Positions 8,438 through 17,680 of a stretch of 64,000 nt of DNA are shown here, piece by piece. How positions within the stretch are numbered: the first letter of the stretch is position 1; each line of letters begins with the position of its first letter. The stretch spans positions 1 through 64,000 of the forward strand of contig JANBVI010000063.1 in assembly GCA_024239075.1 (NCBI GenBank), given 5' to 3'. The translations under genes were made by a program, and so were the position numbers. Source of the stretch: Fischerella sp. CENA71 (lineage in GTDB: Bacteria; Cyanobacteriota; Cyanobacteriia; Cyanobacteriales; Nostocaceae). The notes below the pieces were generated by a model. That model was not told the origin of the DNA, did no database searches, and saw nothing but the letters and a program-made list of their open reading frames with translations.

Positions 8438-10324
8438 TTACCAAAAACCTAATTTTGGTACAGGCCAAGATAATTCACAAAGAGTACCGCGAGGAGAAAG
8501 AGGCGATCGCGTAAATTTTCCTCTGAGTTGTCTAGCTAAATCTCTAAATTGTTGTGTTCCCCGACCTTCTTTAGCAGAAATGCTACCTAAGCCATCATCG
8601 ACTATTTTCAAAGTGTACCACCCTTCGTTTTGGGTACAACTTACCTCTAAGCGAGTTACACCTGTGGCGTGTTTACCAACATTACACAAAGCTTCTTCTA
8701 AAAATCTACAAAGTCCACGTTTTTGGTCAATACTTAAGTGATAATCATCAATAGGATCAAATGTTACTATTTTAATCCTAAGTGTATTAAAACAGGAAAA
8801 TTCGCGCTGTAATGTATGGTCATAAACTTGATAAAGAACCGTATGAATAGGCTCTTGTAAATTTAGCAGTAAACCTTTTCCTAAATAAAGACTTCTATCT
8901 TGAGTTAGAGGTTCTCTTTGTAAAAATTCATATATTCCCCGTAATTCATAGTTTAATTTTTCTAAATCTTTTTCAAGTACTGGTAGTAATTCTTCTGGCG
9001 ATAAATCATGTTCGCGAATTCTTTTCAATGCTTTAGCTAGGGTTTGCAATGGACCATTATGAATTGTTTCAAAAGTACGTTCTATTAGTGCTTGACGGGC
9101 TTCGATTCGAGAACGCAATGCTTGATCATATTGATATAAAGCCGTCATTGTAAAACCATTCAAATTGAAAACGAGAATTGCTGGTATTAGTGGAACCCAC
9201 AAACCCCAAAGCAACAAAAGTAAATAACTAACAATTGTTAAAATGATGCTAGCAATCACAACAGCGACAAGATTTCGCCATGGGGACTTGGTAAGTCTAG
9301 CAAAAGCAATTCCTAAAATCCCCCAGCTGATGATCCATGCATATTCCCAGTAGTCTGTCCAAGTATTCAAAAGTGGTCTAGAATTTAACACGGCACTAAT
9401 GATTGCAGAACTTGTATGTGCTTGAAGTTCCACTCCATAAATGCGTCCCTCAGCAGGTTGTATGGATGTGACAGCAGAAGTAGTGATGAAGTCTTTGACA
9501 CTAGGAGCAGTTACACCAATAATTGCGATGCGATCGCGTATCCACTGCGGCTGATATCTTCCGTTTTTAATATCATTCAGAGATAAAATTCTAAATCTTT
9601 TGGAACCACTGCGAAAATTGAGTAGTATCTGTACTCCACCAGCATCAGTTCTGACATATCCCCCAGAATTAGGCAAAAACCGGGGTAATTCAATATTTCC
9701 GAACCTCATAGCTTCAGGATCACGAATACCATTCTCTAGACTATAACCTTCCTTTGCTAAGTAAGTTTTTGCTAAACAAACAGACAAAGAAAACTTGTAT
9801 TCTTTATCTGTTGGTGTTCCTAATAAACTACGTCGTAATTTCCCATCAGCATCAATAATTTGGTCTGCAAAACAAACTTGTTCTGACGGTAATATTGGCG
9901 GAGGAGCAATTTTTTCGGGTAAGACTTTTTCAATAGCAAATAAATTTTTAATATCTCTAAATGCACTAATCAGTTCAGCATGTCCAGGTTCAACAGGTAA
10001 ATCTTTGACTATATCAAGACCGATGACTCTAGGCGCAAGAGAATTTAGTTTTCTCAGTAGTGCTGCTATTTCTTTGTCTGGTATGGGATATGTTCCAACA
10101 CTCTGGATATCTTCTTCATTAATTCCAACAATCACAATACGTTCGTCAATCGGTTCAGTAGGACGTATACGTAAAAAATTATCATAGGCTAACCACTCTA
10201 GAGACTGCATATGACCACTAAAACGAGTAATTATTACCAGTGCTATGACTGTCATTCCTGGTAATAGACCTACACGCCAAATGATTATTTGCTCTTTAAT
10301 GATTCTCCAAAGTTCAGCCTGCAT
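8438..10324 (-). CDS. CHASE2-domain sensor histidine kinase
   Basis: A 628-aa protein with an N-terminal membrane helix (about 19-34), an extracytoplasmic CHASE2 sensor (about 35-300, including IVIVGINEEDI and RIAIIGVTAPSVKDF), and a block of transmembrane helices (about 320-400). A dimerisation domain follows with phospho-acceptor His422 in ETIHNGPLQTL, then an HATPase (EEALCNVGKHA N-box, KIVDDGLG G1-type box). The H-box and ATPase are of the NarL-partner (HisKA_3-like) type, which matches the LuxR-type regulator 54 bp upstream. The pair probably senses an unknown extracellular cue and may control the adjacent peptide export genes. Confidence 0.88.
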   Translation of the reverse strand: MQAELWRIIKEQIIIWRVGLLPGMTVIALVIITRFSGHMQSLEWLAYDNFLRIRPTEPIDERIVIVGINEEDIQSVGTYPIPDKEIAALLRKLNSLAPRVIGLDIVKDLPVEPGHAELISAFRDIKNLFAIEKVLPEKIAPPPILPSEQVCFADQIIDADGKLRRSLLGTPTDKEYKFSLSVCLAKTYLAKEGYSLENGIRDPEAMRFGNIELPRFLPNSGGYVRTDAGGVQILLNFRSGSKRFRILSLNDIKNGRYQPQWIRDRIAIIGVTAPSVKDFITTSAVTSIQPAEGRIYGVELQAHTSSAIISAVLNSRPLLNTWTDYWEYAWIISWGILGIAFARLTKSPWRNLVAVVIASIILTIVSYLLLLLWGLWVPLIPAILVFNLNGFTMTALYQYDQALRSRIEARQALIERTFETIHNGPLQTLAKALKRIREHDLSPEELLPVLEKDLEKLNYELRGIYEFLQREPLTQDRSLYLGKGLLLNLQEPIHTVLYQVYDHTLQREFSCFNTLRIKIVTFDPIDDYHLSIDQKRGLCRFLEEALCNVGKHATGVTRLEVSCTQNEGWYTLKIVDDGLGSISAKEGRGTQQFRDLARQLRGKFTRSPLSPRGTLCELSWPVPKLGFW

Positions 10325-10378
10325 TTATTTATTTATTTTTTTATTGTTTATGATTTGTTGTTAAAATCCAATCCCTAA

Positions 10379-11056
10379 TCAATCAATTAATCCTTCTTCT
10401 CTCGCTCGCATTTCTGTTTGAATTCGCATATTTTTTCCATCTTCAGGATAAACATCTAAAGCATCTTGCAGCTTGCTCCAATAATGACGTACCATGCGTT
10501 CGCCAACACACATTCGCTCTGCGATCGCTTTATCTGTTAATCCTTCTTCAAATGCGAGAGTTAGCACCCTTAACCATTCTGGTTTTACTTCTAATCCGTA
10601 ATGAACACCTTTAATATCTTTTGTATGAGTTAATCCCTGTAACGCCCAATCTACTCTAGTCAACATTTCTTGGCTAGAAAGACTTTTATCTGCGACTGTA
10701 AAACCTCCTTTATGAACATCAATATCAGGTCTGATTCGCACTAATGTTCTTACATGAGCGCTTTGGACTACGATATTTAAATTAATATGGTTTTTCATTA
10801 AGTTTCTGAGTAATTTTACACCTGTATCTGGTCGCGCCATTTTTCCTGGACTCTCTGGTAAAGAAAGATCCATAACTACAAGATCAGGTTGCAGATTTGC
10901 TACTTGAGAAAGTGCTTCTTGAGCGGTGACAGCTGTCAAAAACTCAGCATCTACATATTTTTTTCGTAGTACTTCTATAGTTCCACCCAATACTGATTCA
11001 TGGTCATCTATTACTAAAATTTTTAGTAATTCTTGTTTTGTTAACGCTTGTTTCAT
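10379..11056 (-). CDS. NarL/LuxR-type response regulator
   Basis: A 225-aa protein. The receiver has the acidic pair Asp17/Asp18 and phospho-acceptor Asp63 in VVMDLSLPES. The C-terminal LuxR-type HTH is EGLTDKAIAERMCVGERMVR and the following helix, a slightly divergent recognition helix. GAGG lies eight bases upstream of the ATG. It sits directly upstream of the CHASE2 kinase in the same direction, so the two are very likely cognate. The receiver lacks a clear Lys in the usual switch position (VHKGGF is the closest), which is common in this cyanobacterial group. Confidence 0.85.
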   Translation of the reverse strand: MKQALTKQELLKILVIDDHESVLGGTIEVLRKKYVDAEFLTAVTAQEALSQVANLQPDLVVMDLSLPESPGKMARPDTGVKLLRNLMKNHINLNIVVQSAHVRTLVRIRPDIDVHKGGFTVADKSLSSQEMLTRVDWALQGLTHTKDIKGVHYGLEVKPEWLRVLTLAFEEGLTDKAIAERMCVGERMVRHYWSKLQDALDVYPEDGKNMRIQTEMRAREEGLID

Positions 11057-11338
11057 AATTCACACCTCAACAATTGAGAAAATAACTATTACGGCTAACC
11101 GAGAAGTTAGAAATAAGTAGAGATGGGATGTTTATCGCGTCTATACGAAGAGTAAAAAGTTTTATACTGATTAACTAAAATGTATAATTTTACCGTATTT
11201 TTATATACGTATTATTTGTAGCCTACGGAAGAAAAGAATTTATATCATATATTCATTAAATATTAAAGAGTAGTAAATTTTAATTCATTTAAATATGTCT
11301 AATACTAGTATAAACGAAACCAAGTAATATTTATTTAT

Positions 11339-12046
11339 TTACCAATATAAGTAGCAAACCACACTGAGGTTATTACTAGAACAAAAACATTTGCCTGATG
11401 TTAAAAATCCAAAAGTTTTACAAATAAATTCTCGCTCCGGTAAATTTTTGTAAAATATAACAGTAGAAATATCAGGATAAGTAATTTTTATTATTAGCTT
11501 GCTGACATTAGCCTGTTGTTGTAGACATATATAAATAGAAGTTTGTGTCAAAACATCAGGTAAACTAATTCTAAGCAACTCTTCTATAGTCTTTAAGATA
11601 ATTAGGCTGCGATCTACTGATTCATGTCGCCAAGTATTAGGCATATCAAGATGAAAATATATATGAGAATGAGATCGAAACCATGTTTCTAATAGATACT
11701 GAATAGCTAAAGGCAAATTATCTTGAATATATATTGGAAACAAGCGATCGCTCAATTGCGCTAGAGATTGATGGAAATTATCAAATTTTTTTAAAAGTTC
11801 TTGAATTTGATTTGCCGATAACTCTAAATTACCTTCTGGTAATAGTTCTAGACTGCGACGAATAGTAAAAGATTCCTGTAATAGACCATCGCGAATTTTC
11901 TCTGCTTCTAAAAACATTTTTAGCGATTGTCTACAAGACCACCACTGCAATGCTTGTTGAGTTTTATAATAATTTTTCACTAAAATAATTAGTGTCGTCA
12001 TGTAGAAAATCAGAATTAAAATTTGTACAGTAAATTGATAATTCAC
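11339..12046 (-). CDS. Membrane protein resembling a histidine kinase core, acceptor His replaced by Arg
   Basis: A 235-aa protein with an N-terminal transmembrane helix (about 7-24). Residues 47-70 (EAEKIRDGLLQESFTIRRSL) align with the H-box of the neighbouring CHASE2 kinase: IRDGLLQ corresponds to IHNGPLQ, putting Arg52 where His422 is. A following helix (IQELLKKFDNFHQSLAQLSD) completes a dimerisation hairpin. The ATPase part is degenerate: IEELLRISLP stands where the Asn-containing N-box should be, and no DxGxG box is visible. It is probably a pseudokinase or scaffold. It lies between the HlyD gene and the two-component pair, all on the same strand. Confidence 0.6.
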   Translation of the reverse strand: MNYQFTVQILILIFYMTTLIILVKNYYKTQQALQWWSCRQSLKMFLEAEKIRDGLLQESFTIRRSLELLPEGNLELSANQIQELLKKFDNFHQSLAQLSDRLFPIYIQDNLPLAIQYLLETWFRSHSHIYFHLDMPNTWRHESVDRSLIILKTIEELLRISLPDVLTQTSIYICLQQQANVSKLIIKITYPDISTVIFYKNLPEREFICKTFGFLTSGKCFCSSNNLSVVCYLYW

Positions 12047-12256
12047 AGCACATAAGGTTATTAGAGTTTTAGGAACTACATCTAGGGATATTAAATAGCA
12101 TATGCTATTTTTTACATAAATAAATTGCTTAAATTAGACAATATTTTTTCCCAAAAGCGCTGTAATTATTACCTAAAAGTGCATTTCATAAATAATTCAA
12201 TATTGAAATAATTCAAAAGTTATTACTCAATAGTAAGTAAGCAATAACGAGAGAGC

Positions 12257-12304
12257 AGAACCCCGACTTCTACCCTACGGGTGTCTATCAAAAGTCGGGG
12301 TTCT
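12257..12304. terminator. GC-rich hairpin between HlyD and pseudokinase genes
   Basis: AGAACCCCGACTT pairs with AAGTCGGGGTTCT around a 22-nt loop. It lies 24 bases beyond the HlyD stop, so it could end or attenuate the export transcript before the regulatory genes. A clear U-run is missing on either strand. Related stems occur at 33819-33852 and 39499-39527. Confidence 0.5.
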
Positions 12305-12327
12305 TGTCATTTACGATATCATGAAAC

Positions 12328-13737
12328 TTATAAATCAGTGATTAACCTAGTCTTTCTTAATAAGAATTGGAGAGCCGTTTCTTGTTTAGAAATAATATCA
12401 GCAGAAGCATTCATTCCAACTTGTAGATTACAGGTATGTTCCTGATTTCCAAAACTGTAACTTTCAGGTTCAATCATTGCTTCAAAAGATCCAGCAGCAG
12501 GACTTGTAGTAGTTGCTGCGATCGCATCTGAATTATTTGCAGGTGCGATCGTATCTGGAGAAATAGCAGTCACAACACCTTGGAGAGTACCATAATCAGG
12601 ATATGGACAAGCATCAACTCGCATCTGCACTTTTTGACCGATTTCCACCTTTTTAATTTCAGCCGCAGGAATTATAGCTTTTACAATTAAAGGTGCATGA
12701 TGTGGGACAATTTCTGCAATAGGTTCTGACGGACGTACAACCTGACCAGGATTACGTAAATTCAGCTTGAGAATCACACCATCGCTAGTAGCGCGAATGA
12801 CGCTACTTTGCATTTGAATTATATTTTTTTGTAGTTCCTGTTGATATTGTTTAGTTTGATTTACAAGTTCAATTTGTCGTTGAATTAAATTGTTTTTTTC
12901 TCTGATTAAACCAGCAATACTAGATTGACCTTTCGCCTTTTCTTGTGCGATACGTTCCTGAGCAATTTCTACAGTTGCTTCACTAGGATTAAGAGCAGCT
13001 TTTGCTGTTTGCAGCGTTGCTTTAGCTATATCTATAGCTCTTTTTTCAGCTTCTACTTCTAATTCTGCTTGCTCAACAGCTAATTTTCTCTGCTCATAAT
13101 CACGTTTTCCAATTGCTCCATACTGTGATAATTCTTTATATCGCTCTCGATCCTGTTTAGCAAATTTCAAATCAGCATTGGCTTTTTTTAAACTTGCTTC
13201 AGCTTTTTGTAGGTTTGCTTGTGCTGATAGTAATTCGCTTTGAGTTTTAACTTGCTCATTTCGGTAATCTCGTTTATTATGTTCTAAATCTGCTTTAGCA
13301 GAAATAATTTTTCTAGCGATAACTTCTTCTTCAGCATCAATTTGAATATTTAAAGCTTGAATTTGAGCTTGAGTTTGAGCTAGTTGTAATTTACCTTCTT
13401 CAATACTGTTTTGTAACTGACTATTTTTGATATGTAGTTCCATATCATCAAGTTTCGTAATGATATCTCCTTGTTTAACTATCTGATTTTCCTTAACAAA
13501 AATACCTTTTACTGTTCCTTCTATTTCTGGTTGTACGATCCGCACATCTCCTGTAGGACGTACAGTTGCAGAAGTCTTGACACTGACATTGTATTTAATA
13601 TATGAAGCCAGAGCGATCGCTGTACCAAAATTAACAACCAAAAATATCCCCGCCAAAGTTGTCCAACGACTAATCGGCGGTAGAAACTCATCGGTATTAA
13701 CTGAAGGAAGAAATTTTTGATTATGAGTGTAGAGCAT
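12328..13737 (-). CDS. HlyD-family membrane fusion protein of a peptide exporter
   Basis: A 469-aa protein with a short cytosolic N-terminus and one transmembrane helix (about 26-48). Next comes the first half of a biotinyl-lipoyl-like domain (VQPEIEGTVKGIFVKENQIV), a long alpha-helical coiled-coil hairpin (about 95-310, rich in Ala/Gln/Glu), the second lipoyl half (VIRATSDGVILKLNLRNPGQ) and a beta-barrel C-terminal part. This is the periplasmic adaptor linking an inner-membrane ABC exporter to a TolC-like outer-membrane channel, which is not encoded here. It lies 209 bp downstream of the C39 ABC transporter, the usual partner. Confidence 0.9.
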   Translation of the reverse strand: MLYTHNQKFLPSVNTDEFLPPISRWTTLAGIFLVVNFGTAIALASYIKYNVSVKTSATVRPTGDVRIVQPEIEGTVKGIFVKENQIVKQGDIITKLDDMELHIKNSQLQNSIEEGKLQLAQTQAQIQALNIQIDAEEEVIARKIISAKADLEHNKRDYRNEQVKTQSELLSAQANLQKAEASLKKANADLKFAKQDRERYKELSQYGAIGKRDYEQRKLAVEQAELEVEAEKRAIDIAKATLQTAKAALNPSEATVEIAQERIAQEKAKGQSSIAGLIREKNNLIQRQIELVNQTKQYQQELQKNIIQMQSSVIRATSDGVILKLNLRNPGQVVRPSEPIAEIVPHHAPLIVKAIIPAAEIKKVEIGQKVQMRVDACPYPDYGTLQGVVTAISPDTIAPANNSDAIAATTTSPAAGSFEAMIEPESYSFGNQEHTCNLQVGMNASADIISKQETALQFLLRKTRLITDL

Positions 13738-13837
13738 AATTTTTGATAGTTATCTTACTTAGTGTTTAGTTGTAGATAGTTATTAAAAATTTTTATTTTT
13801 TAGTGATTAACCATCAACCACTAACCACTTTACGGGT

Positions 13838-13931
13838 GTAGACGCGCAAGCAGCTTAAAGGCAGAGTAGCATTTGGTAAGTTATCTATTTCATAAAACTA
13901 ATAAATGATCGCCCAAATGCTTCGCCCCTAC
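13838..13931. repeat. Decayed miniature inverted-repeat element
   Basis: GCATTTGG and CCAAATGC face each other in the middle of a segment bounded by gtagacgcg on the left and cgcccctac on the right. The right arm looks intact; the left carries extra bases. This fits a degenerate intergenic MITE between the ABC exporter and HlyD genes. Confidence 0.45.
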
Positions 13932-13946
13932 TAACCAATAACCAAT

Positions 13947-16097
13947 TCAAGGAATTAAAAAATCTAAATGTTCTCCAGGGATAGAATTTAATTCTTCTAC
14001 AGAACCTTGTAGTTTTAACCTACCTTGTTCTAAAAACACAATCCAATCAGCACGATTAATAACTCGCGGACGATGGCTAATCAAAATAGTTGTTTTTCCT
14101 CGGCGATGCTGAAATAATTTATCTAAAACTTGTGCTTCACTGACAGGATCTAGCCCAGCAGTAGACTCATCCAAAATTAATATTGGTGGCTCATTAACTA
14201 TAGCACGTGCTATTGCTAATCTTTGCCGTTGACCACCAGAAATATTTGCGCCAAATTCTCCTAAAACAGTTTGATATGTCTCAGGAAGTTTGCTAATAAA
14301 TTCATCCGCTTCTGCTATTTGACAGCATCTAACAATCTGCTCAAATGTAGCATGAGGTGATCCTAAACGGAAATTTTCAACAATAGAACGACTCCAAAAA
14401 TGGGCATCTTGAGGAACTAAAACTATCTGATGACGCAGACAATCAAGAGCAAGGTCATTTAAGTTATATAATCCAATACGAATGTTTCCAGATTGTAATT
14501 GATATAAACCTGCAATTAATTTAGCAAGAGTACTTTTACCACATCCAGATTTACCAATAAAAGCAATTACTTTACCACCTGGAATTGTTAATGAAAAATC
14601 TTCTAATAAATCCATCCTACCAGCATAGTGAAAGTTGACATTAGTACAAGTAATGTCAGCATCTCCAGGTATCCTAACAAACTGCTTTTTCGTATCTTTA
14701 TCATCTTCTGGAGTTGCATCAATAACTTCCGTCAGACGTTGAATAGCAGTTTTTGCGCGAGTATATTCATCTACAAAACCAATGACACTACCAATTAAAC
14801 CCAGGAAATTAGCATTCATCGCATTAAAAGCTAATAATTGCCCAATACTAAGATGTTCCTGCGGTTGAATCACCAAATTACCACCAAACCACAACAAAAT
14901 CACACCGCCAATAGCAGCGACAAAGCCTGAGAATGTACTATTAATAATGGCAATTTGAATTGTATTTAAAGTCAGGGTTGTCAGACGACTAAATCGGCTT
15001 TGAAATTCATCCCAAAATTGTGGTGAAGCAGTAGTTGTCTTGAGGGTGAGCGCGCCTTTAAAAGTTTCTACTAAAACGCCTTGATTTTCTGCTTCTTGAA
15101 CTAATAGCTCACGAGTTTTATTTCGTAAAGTCGGCTGAAATACAACAGTCGAAATACTCATGGCTAGAGCAATAACTACAGCTACCGTCGTTAGCTTCCA
15201 GCTATAAAATAGCATGAAGCCAAAAGAAATTATAGCAATAAAAAATTGGCTAGGTAAACCAACAATAACTTGAGCTACTAATTGATTAATCTGATCTATA
15301 TCTCGTAAACGGCTAATAATTTCTCCACTTCTACGAGCTTCATAGTAAGAAAGAGGTAAGCGCAAAATTTGTCGTCCAAATTCTAACACTAAACCTAATT
15401 GCAAACGCTGGGCAAAATGAGCAATTAAATTAGACTGAACAAATGAAAGACTAGTAGAAACAAAATGCATCACAACCACAGCAATAGCAACAGTCGTGAG
15501 CAATTTTGTATCTCCTCTCACCAACACATCATCAGTCAAAATTTGGAGCAAAAATGGTGAGGCTAAAGATAGCAATCCCAAAATTAAGTTTAAAGGTAAT
15601 GCTTGCGCCAGTATGCCACGAAAAGCCCAAACACGCCTTAAAAAACGCCAAAAACCACTAATTTTATCGTCTTCTTGGGAAAAAAAGCGAGTTTGATCTG
15701 GCTGCAATAATAACATCAGCCAATCTGTCCAATTATCTGCGACATCCTTTTTAGACACATAACGAATGCCTACTGCTGGATCAGCAATTACACATTTTTG
15801 ACCTTGCTTGCCATACAAAACAACCCAATGATTTCCCTGCCAGTGAATAATTGCTGGTAGAGGTGCTTCTTTCATTCGGTTTAAAAGTTCTGGCGAAGTT
15901 TTAACTGGACGAGCATTAAAACCAAGTGCTTCTGCACCCCGCTTTAATCCTAATAAAGTAGTTCCAAACTGTCCAGTACCAACAGCTTCACGGATGTGAT
16001 TGAGAGTAAAATTACGTCCATAATGCTTAGAAATGGTAGCGAGACAAGCCGCTCCACAATCTTCTTCACTATGCTGTTTAACAAACTTGTATTTCAT
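13947..16097 (-). CDS. Peptidase-containing ABC transporter (C39, double-glycine leader processing)
   Basis: A 716-aa protein using the ATG at 16097 with GGGTGA upstream; a TTG at 16112 is less likely. Residues 1-130 are a C39 peptidase with Gln8, Cys14 (EEDCGAAC), His90 (GNHWVVLYG) and Asp106 (IADPA). The membrane domain with about six helices follows (about 160-450), then the ATPase with Walker A GKSGCGKST, the signature SGGQRQRLAIARA and Walker B ILILDEST. Such PCAT proteins cut leaders after GG and export the released peptide. Five genes for GG-leader peptides lie immediately upstream on the same strand, which makes the substrates obvious. Confidence 0.93.
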   Translation of the reverse strand: MKYKFVKQHSEEDCGAACLATISKHYGRNFTLNHIREAVGTGQFGTTLLGLKRGAEALGFNARPVKTSPELLNRMKEAPLPAIIHWQGNHWVVLYGKQGQKCVIADPAVGIRYVSKKDVADNWTDWLMLLLQPDQTRFFSQEDDKISGFWRFLRRVWAFRGILAQALPLNLILGLLSLASPFLLQILTDDVLVRGDTKLLTTVAIAVVVMHFVSTSLSFVQSNLIAHFAQRLQLGLVLEFGRQILRLPLSYYEARRSGEIISRLRDIDQINQLVAQVIVGLPSQFFIAIISFGFMLFYSWKLTTVAVVIALAMSISTVVFQPTLRNKTRELLVQEAENQGVLVETFKGALTLKTTTASPQFWDEFQSRFSRLTTLTLNTIQIAIINSTFSGFVAAIGGVILLWFGGNLVIQPQEHLSIGQLLAFNAMNANFLGLIGSVIGFVDEYTRAKTAIQRLTEVIDATPEDDKDTKKQFVRIPGDADITCTNVNFHYAGRMDLLEDFSLTIPGGKVIAFIGKSGCGKSTLAKLIAGLYQLQSGNIRIGLYNLNDLALDCLRHQIVLVPQDAHFWSRSIVENFRLGSPHATFEQIVRCCQIAEADEFISKLPETYQTVLGEFGANISGGQRQRLAIARAIVNEPPILILDESTAGLDPVSEAQVLDKLFQHRRGKTTILISHRPRVINRADWIVFLEQGRLKLQGSVEELNSIPGEHLDFLIP

Positions 16098-16201
16098 CTG
16101 AAATTCACCCAAAAGATTGAGAACCTAAAGGTTTAGTCAATCTGCTTATTTGTTATTATTAGTGTTAATTAAATTAGTTAATAATTACGACAAATAACTA
16201 A

Positions 16202-16510
16202 TTAAGTGAACAGATAAAAAATCAATCTTCGTAAGACTTCCAAGCCACTTAAACCATACTTACGTCCACTTTTACCAAAACTAAAGCCAAAGGTAAGCTC
16301 TGATAATGAATAGCCAGTTTGTTGCTTAGATGTAATGTTGTGTACACCATCTGAAAAATTATTTTCATAATTTGCAAAAGTCACAATGTTTGTCCTTTTG
16401 ACAAAAAAATCAAATAGTGATGATGAACGACCTCCTGTTGCAATTTCCTGCTCCTGTTCAGACAAATCTACAAAAAGTTCGGACTTGGTTAGTTCTCTAT
16501 CTGTAGACAC
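16202..16510 (-). CDS. Divergent double-glycine precursor peptide
   Basis: A 102-aa product from a GTG start (GAGG seven bases upstream; no ATG available). The leader has the shape SELFVDLSEQEQEIATGG, with GG at residues 26-27, giving a predicted 75-aa core. The core is rich in Ser/Phe/Gly, lacks Cys, and ends hydrophobic (LRRLIFYLFT). Its leader follows the same rule as the four upstream peptides but the core is unrelated. It is the precursor closest to the exporter gene (105 bp) and is separated from the others by a hairpin, so it may be differently expressed. Confidence 0.7.
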   Translation of the reverse strand: MSTDRELTKSELFVDLSEQEQEIATGGRSSSLFDFFVKRTNIVTFANYENNFSDGVHNITSKQQTGYSLSELTFGFSFGKSGRKYGLSGLEVLRRLIFYLFT

Positions 16511-16635
16511 CTTTTCACCTCTTTGCTATATGTGCATAGACAGTTGAAAAAAGTATAAGTATCACGCAATTTTTTGGTTTTCATCAATAGTCAGCTATCA
16601 TCTCAAGTTCACATGATCACTTATAATTCCTGTTG

Positions 16636-16675
16636 AACCTCACGCCCTCTTCTTAGTTAGGAGAGAGGTGAGGTT
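16636..16675. repeat. Hairpin between precursor peptide genes
   Basis: AACCTCAC (16636-16643) pairs with GTGAGGTT (16668-16675), with additional CCCTCT/AGAGAGG pairing inside. It is a REP-like palindrome in the 256-bp gap between the fourth tandem peptide gene and the divergent one. No U-run follows on the transcribed strand, so partial termination or mRNA stabilisation is possible but unproven. Confidence 0.45.
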
Positions 16676-16766
16676 GGATATAAGCAGAATTGAAAGGATG
16701 ATTAATTCTGACTCAATATCACGGTTTTTAATTAGTTGAACCAATTAATTGTCTGATCCAACTACA

Positions 16767-17006
16767 TTAATATGCTATGTATGGATCATAAGAATCGAGA
16801 TAGAAATCCTTGTAAGCACTGGTATCTATCTCTAATTCAGCAAATTGTTGGTTCACATAACTACCATTCGGACCAGAACCAATTGAAAAGTTAAAAGCAG
16901 TTAAATCTTGATAGTAGTTAGTGTTAATGTAGTCGTAAATACTCTTACCACCAGCGACCAATTGCTGTTGTTCTTCGCACACTTCACTAAACAATTCATT
17001 AGACAT
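16767..17006 (-). CDS. Double-glycine precursor peptide, paralogue 4
   Basis: A 79-aa product from the ATG at 17006 (AGGAG nine bases upstream; an ATG at 17066 would add 20 unconserved residues). The leader MSNELFSEVCEEQQQLVAGG is 20 residues. The core starts KSIYDY, keeps the paralogue signature SGPxGS and FAExEIxTSAYK, and ends in an aromatic tail (DSYDPYIAY). It is the most diverged of the four tandem copies and the only one with a Cys, in the leader. It is processed and exported by the C39 ABC transporter by inference. Confidence 0.78.
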   Translation of the reverse strand: MSNELFSEVCEEQQQLVAGGKSIYDYINTNYYQDLTAFNFSIGSGPNGSYVNQQFAELEIDTSAYKDFYLDSYDPYIAY

Positions 17007-17091
17007 TATTAAAGACTCCTTGTTCAGATTTATATAGTTGTGTTGAAAGTTGAGTAACCGAGCCAAATGAGCTACTCAACTTTTCAATTAC

Positions 17092-17346
17092 TTAGTATGG
17101 ATAGACATAGTAGTAGGGATTGAGTTGGAAACTCTTATTAGCGCTGGTATTAATTTCTTGTTCAGCAAATTCTTGAGTTACCACACTACCTTTAGGACCA
17201 GATGCTGCACTGAAAGCAAAAGCAGTTGTATCTGCATTGAAGTAAGTGCTGAGATAATCATTAATGCTCTTACCACCAGCAACTAGCTGCTGTTGTTCTT
17301 CTGCTACTTCACTAAACAAATTAGATGCAAAAACTTCCTTAGACAT
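17092..17346 (-). CDS. Double-glycine precursor peptide, paralogue 3
   Basis: An 84-aa product. The leader ends EEQQQLVAGG (25 residues), and the core begins KSINDYLSTYFNADTTAF. The core contains SGPKGSVVTQEFAEQEINTS and ends NPYYYVYPY. It is almost identical to paralogue 2; the main differences are Lys for Gly in SGPxGS and the tail. GGGAG lies eight bases upstream of the ATG, and the 41-bp spacer to paralogue 2 is itself conserved, showing recent tandem duplication. No Cys, so no disulfide or lanthionine chemistry is possible in the core. Confidence 0.85.
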   Translation of the reverse strand: MSKEVFASNLFSEVAEEQQQLVAGGKSINDYLSTYFNADTTAFAFSAASGPKGSVVTQEFAEQEINTSANKSFQLNPYYYVYPY

Positions 17347-17387
17347 GATTAAAGCTCCCTTATTTTGCTTTTAAAAATTTCAATTAC

Positions 17388-17639
17388 TTACCATGGATAG
17401 TAGTAGTAGGGATTGAGTTGGAAACTCTTATTAGCGCTGGTATTGATTTCTTGTTCAGCAAATTCTTGAGTTACCACACTACCGCCAGGACCAGATGCTG
17501 CACTGAAAGCAAAAGCAGTTGTATCTGCATTAAAGTAAGTGCTGAGATAATCATTAATACTCTTACCACCAGCAACTAGCTGCTGTTGTTCTTCTGCTAC
17601 TTCACTAAACAAATTAGATGCAAAAACTTCCTTAGACAT
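17388..17639 (-). CDS. Double-glycine precursor peptide, paralogue 2
   Basis: An 83-aa product with a 25-residue leader ending LVAGG. The core has SGPGGSVVTQEFAEQE and an aromatic tail NPYYYYPW. The leader and first half of the core are identical to paralogue 3. Translation signals are strong (GGGAG, eight-base spacing). Tandem position, 41-bp spacers and nearly identical sequence point to duplication after recent common ancestry. Confidence 0.85.
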   Translation of the reverse strand: MSKEVFASNLFSEVAEEQQQLVAGGKSINDYLSTYFNADTTAFAFSAASGPGGSVVTQEFAEQEINTSANKSFQLNPYYYYPW

Positions 17640-17680
17640 GATTAAAACTCCCTTATTTTGCTTTTGAAAATTTCAATTAC

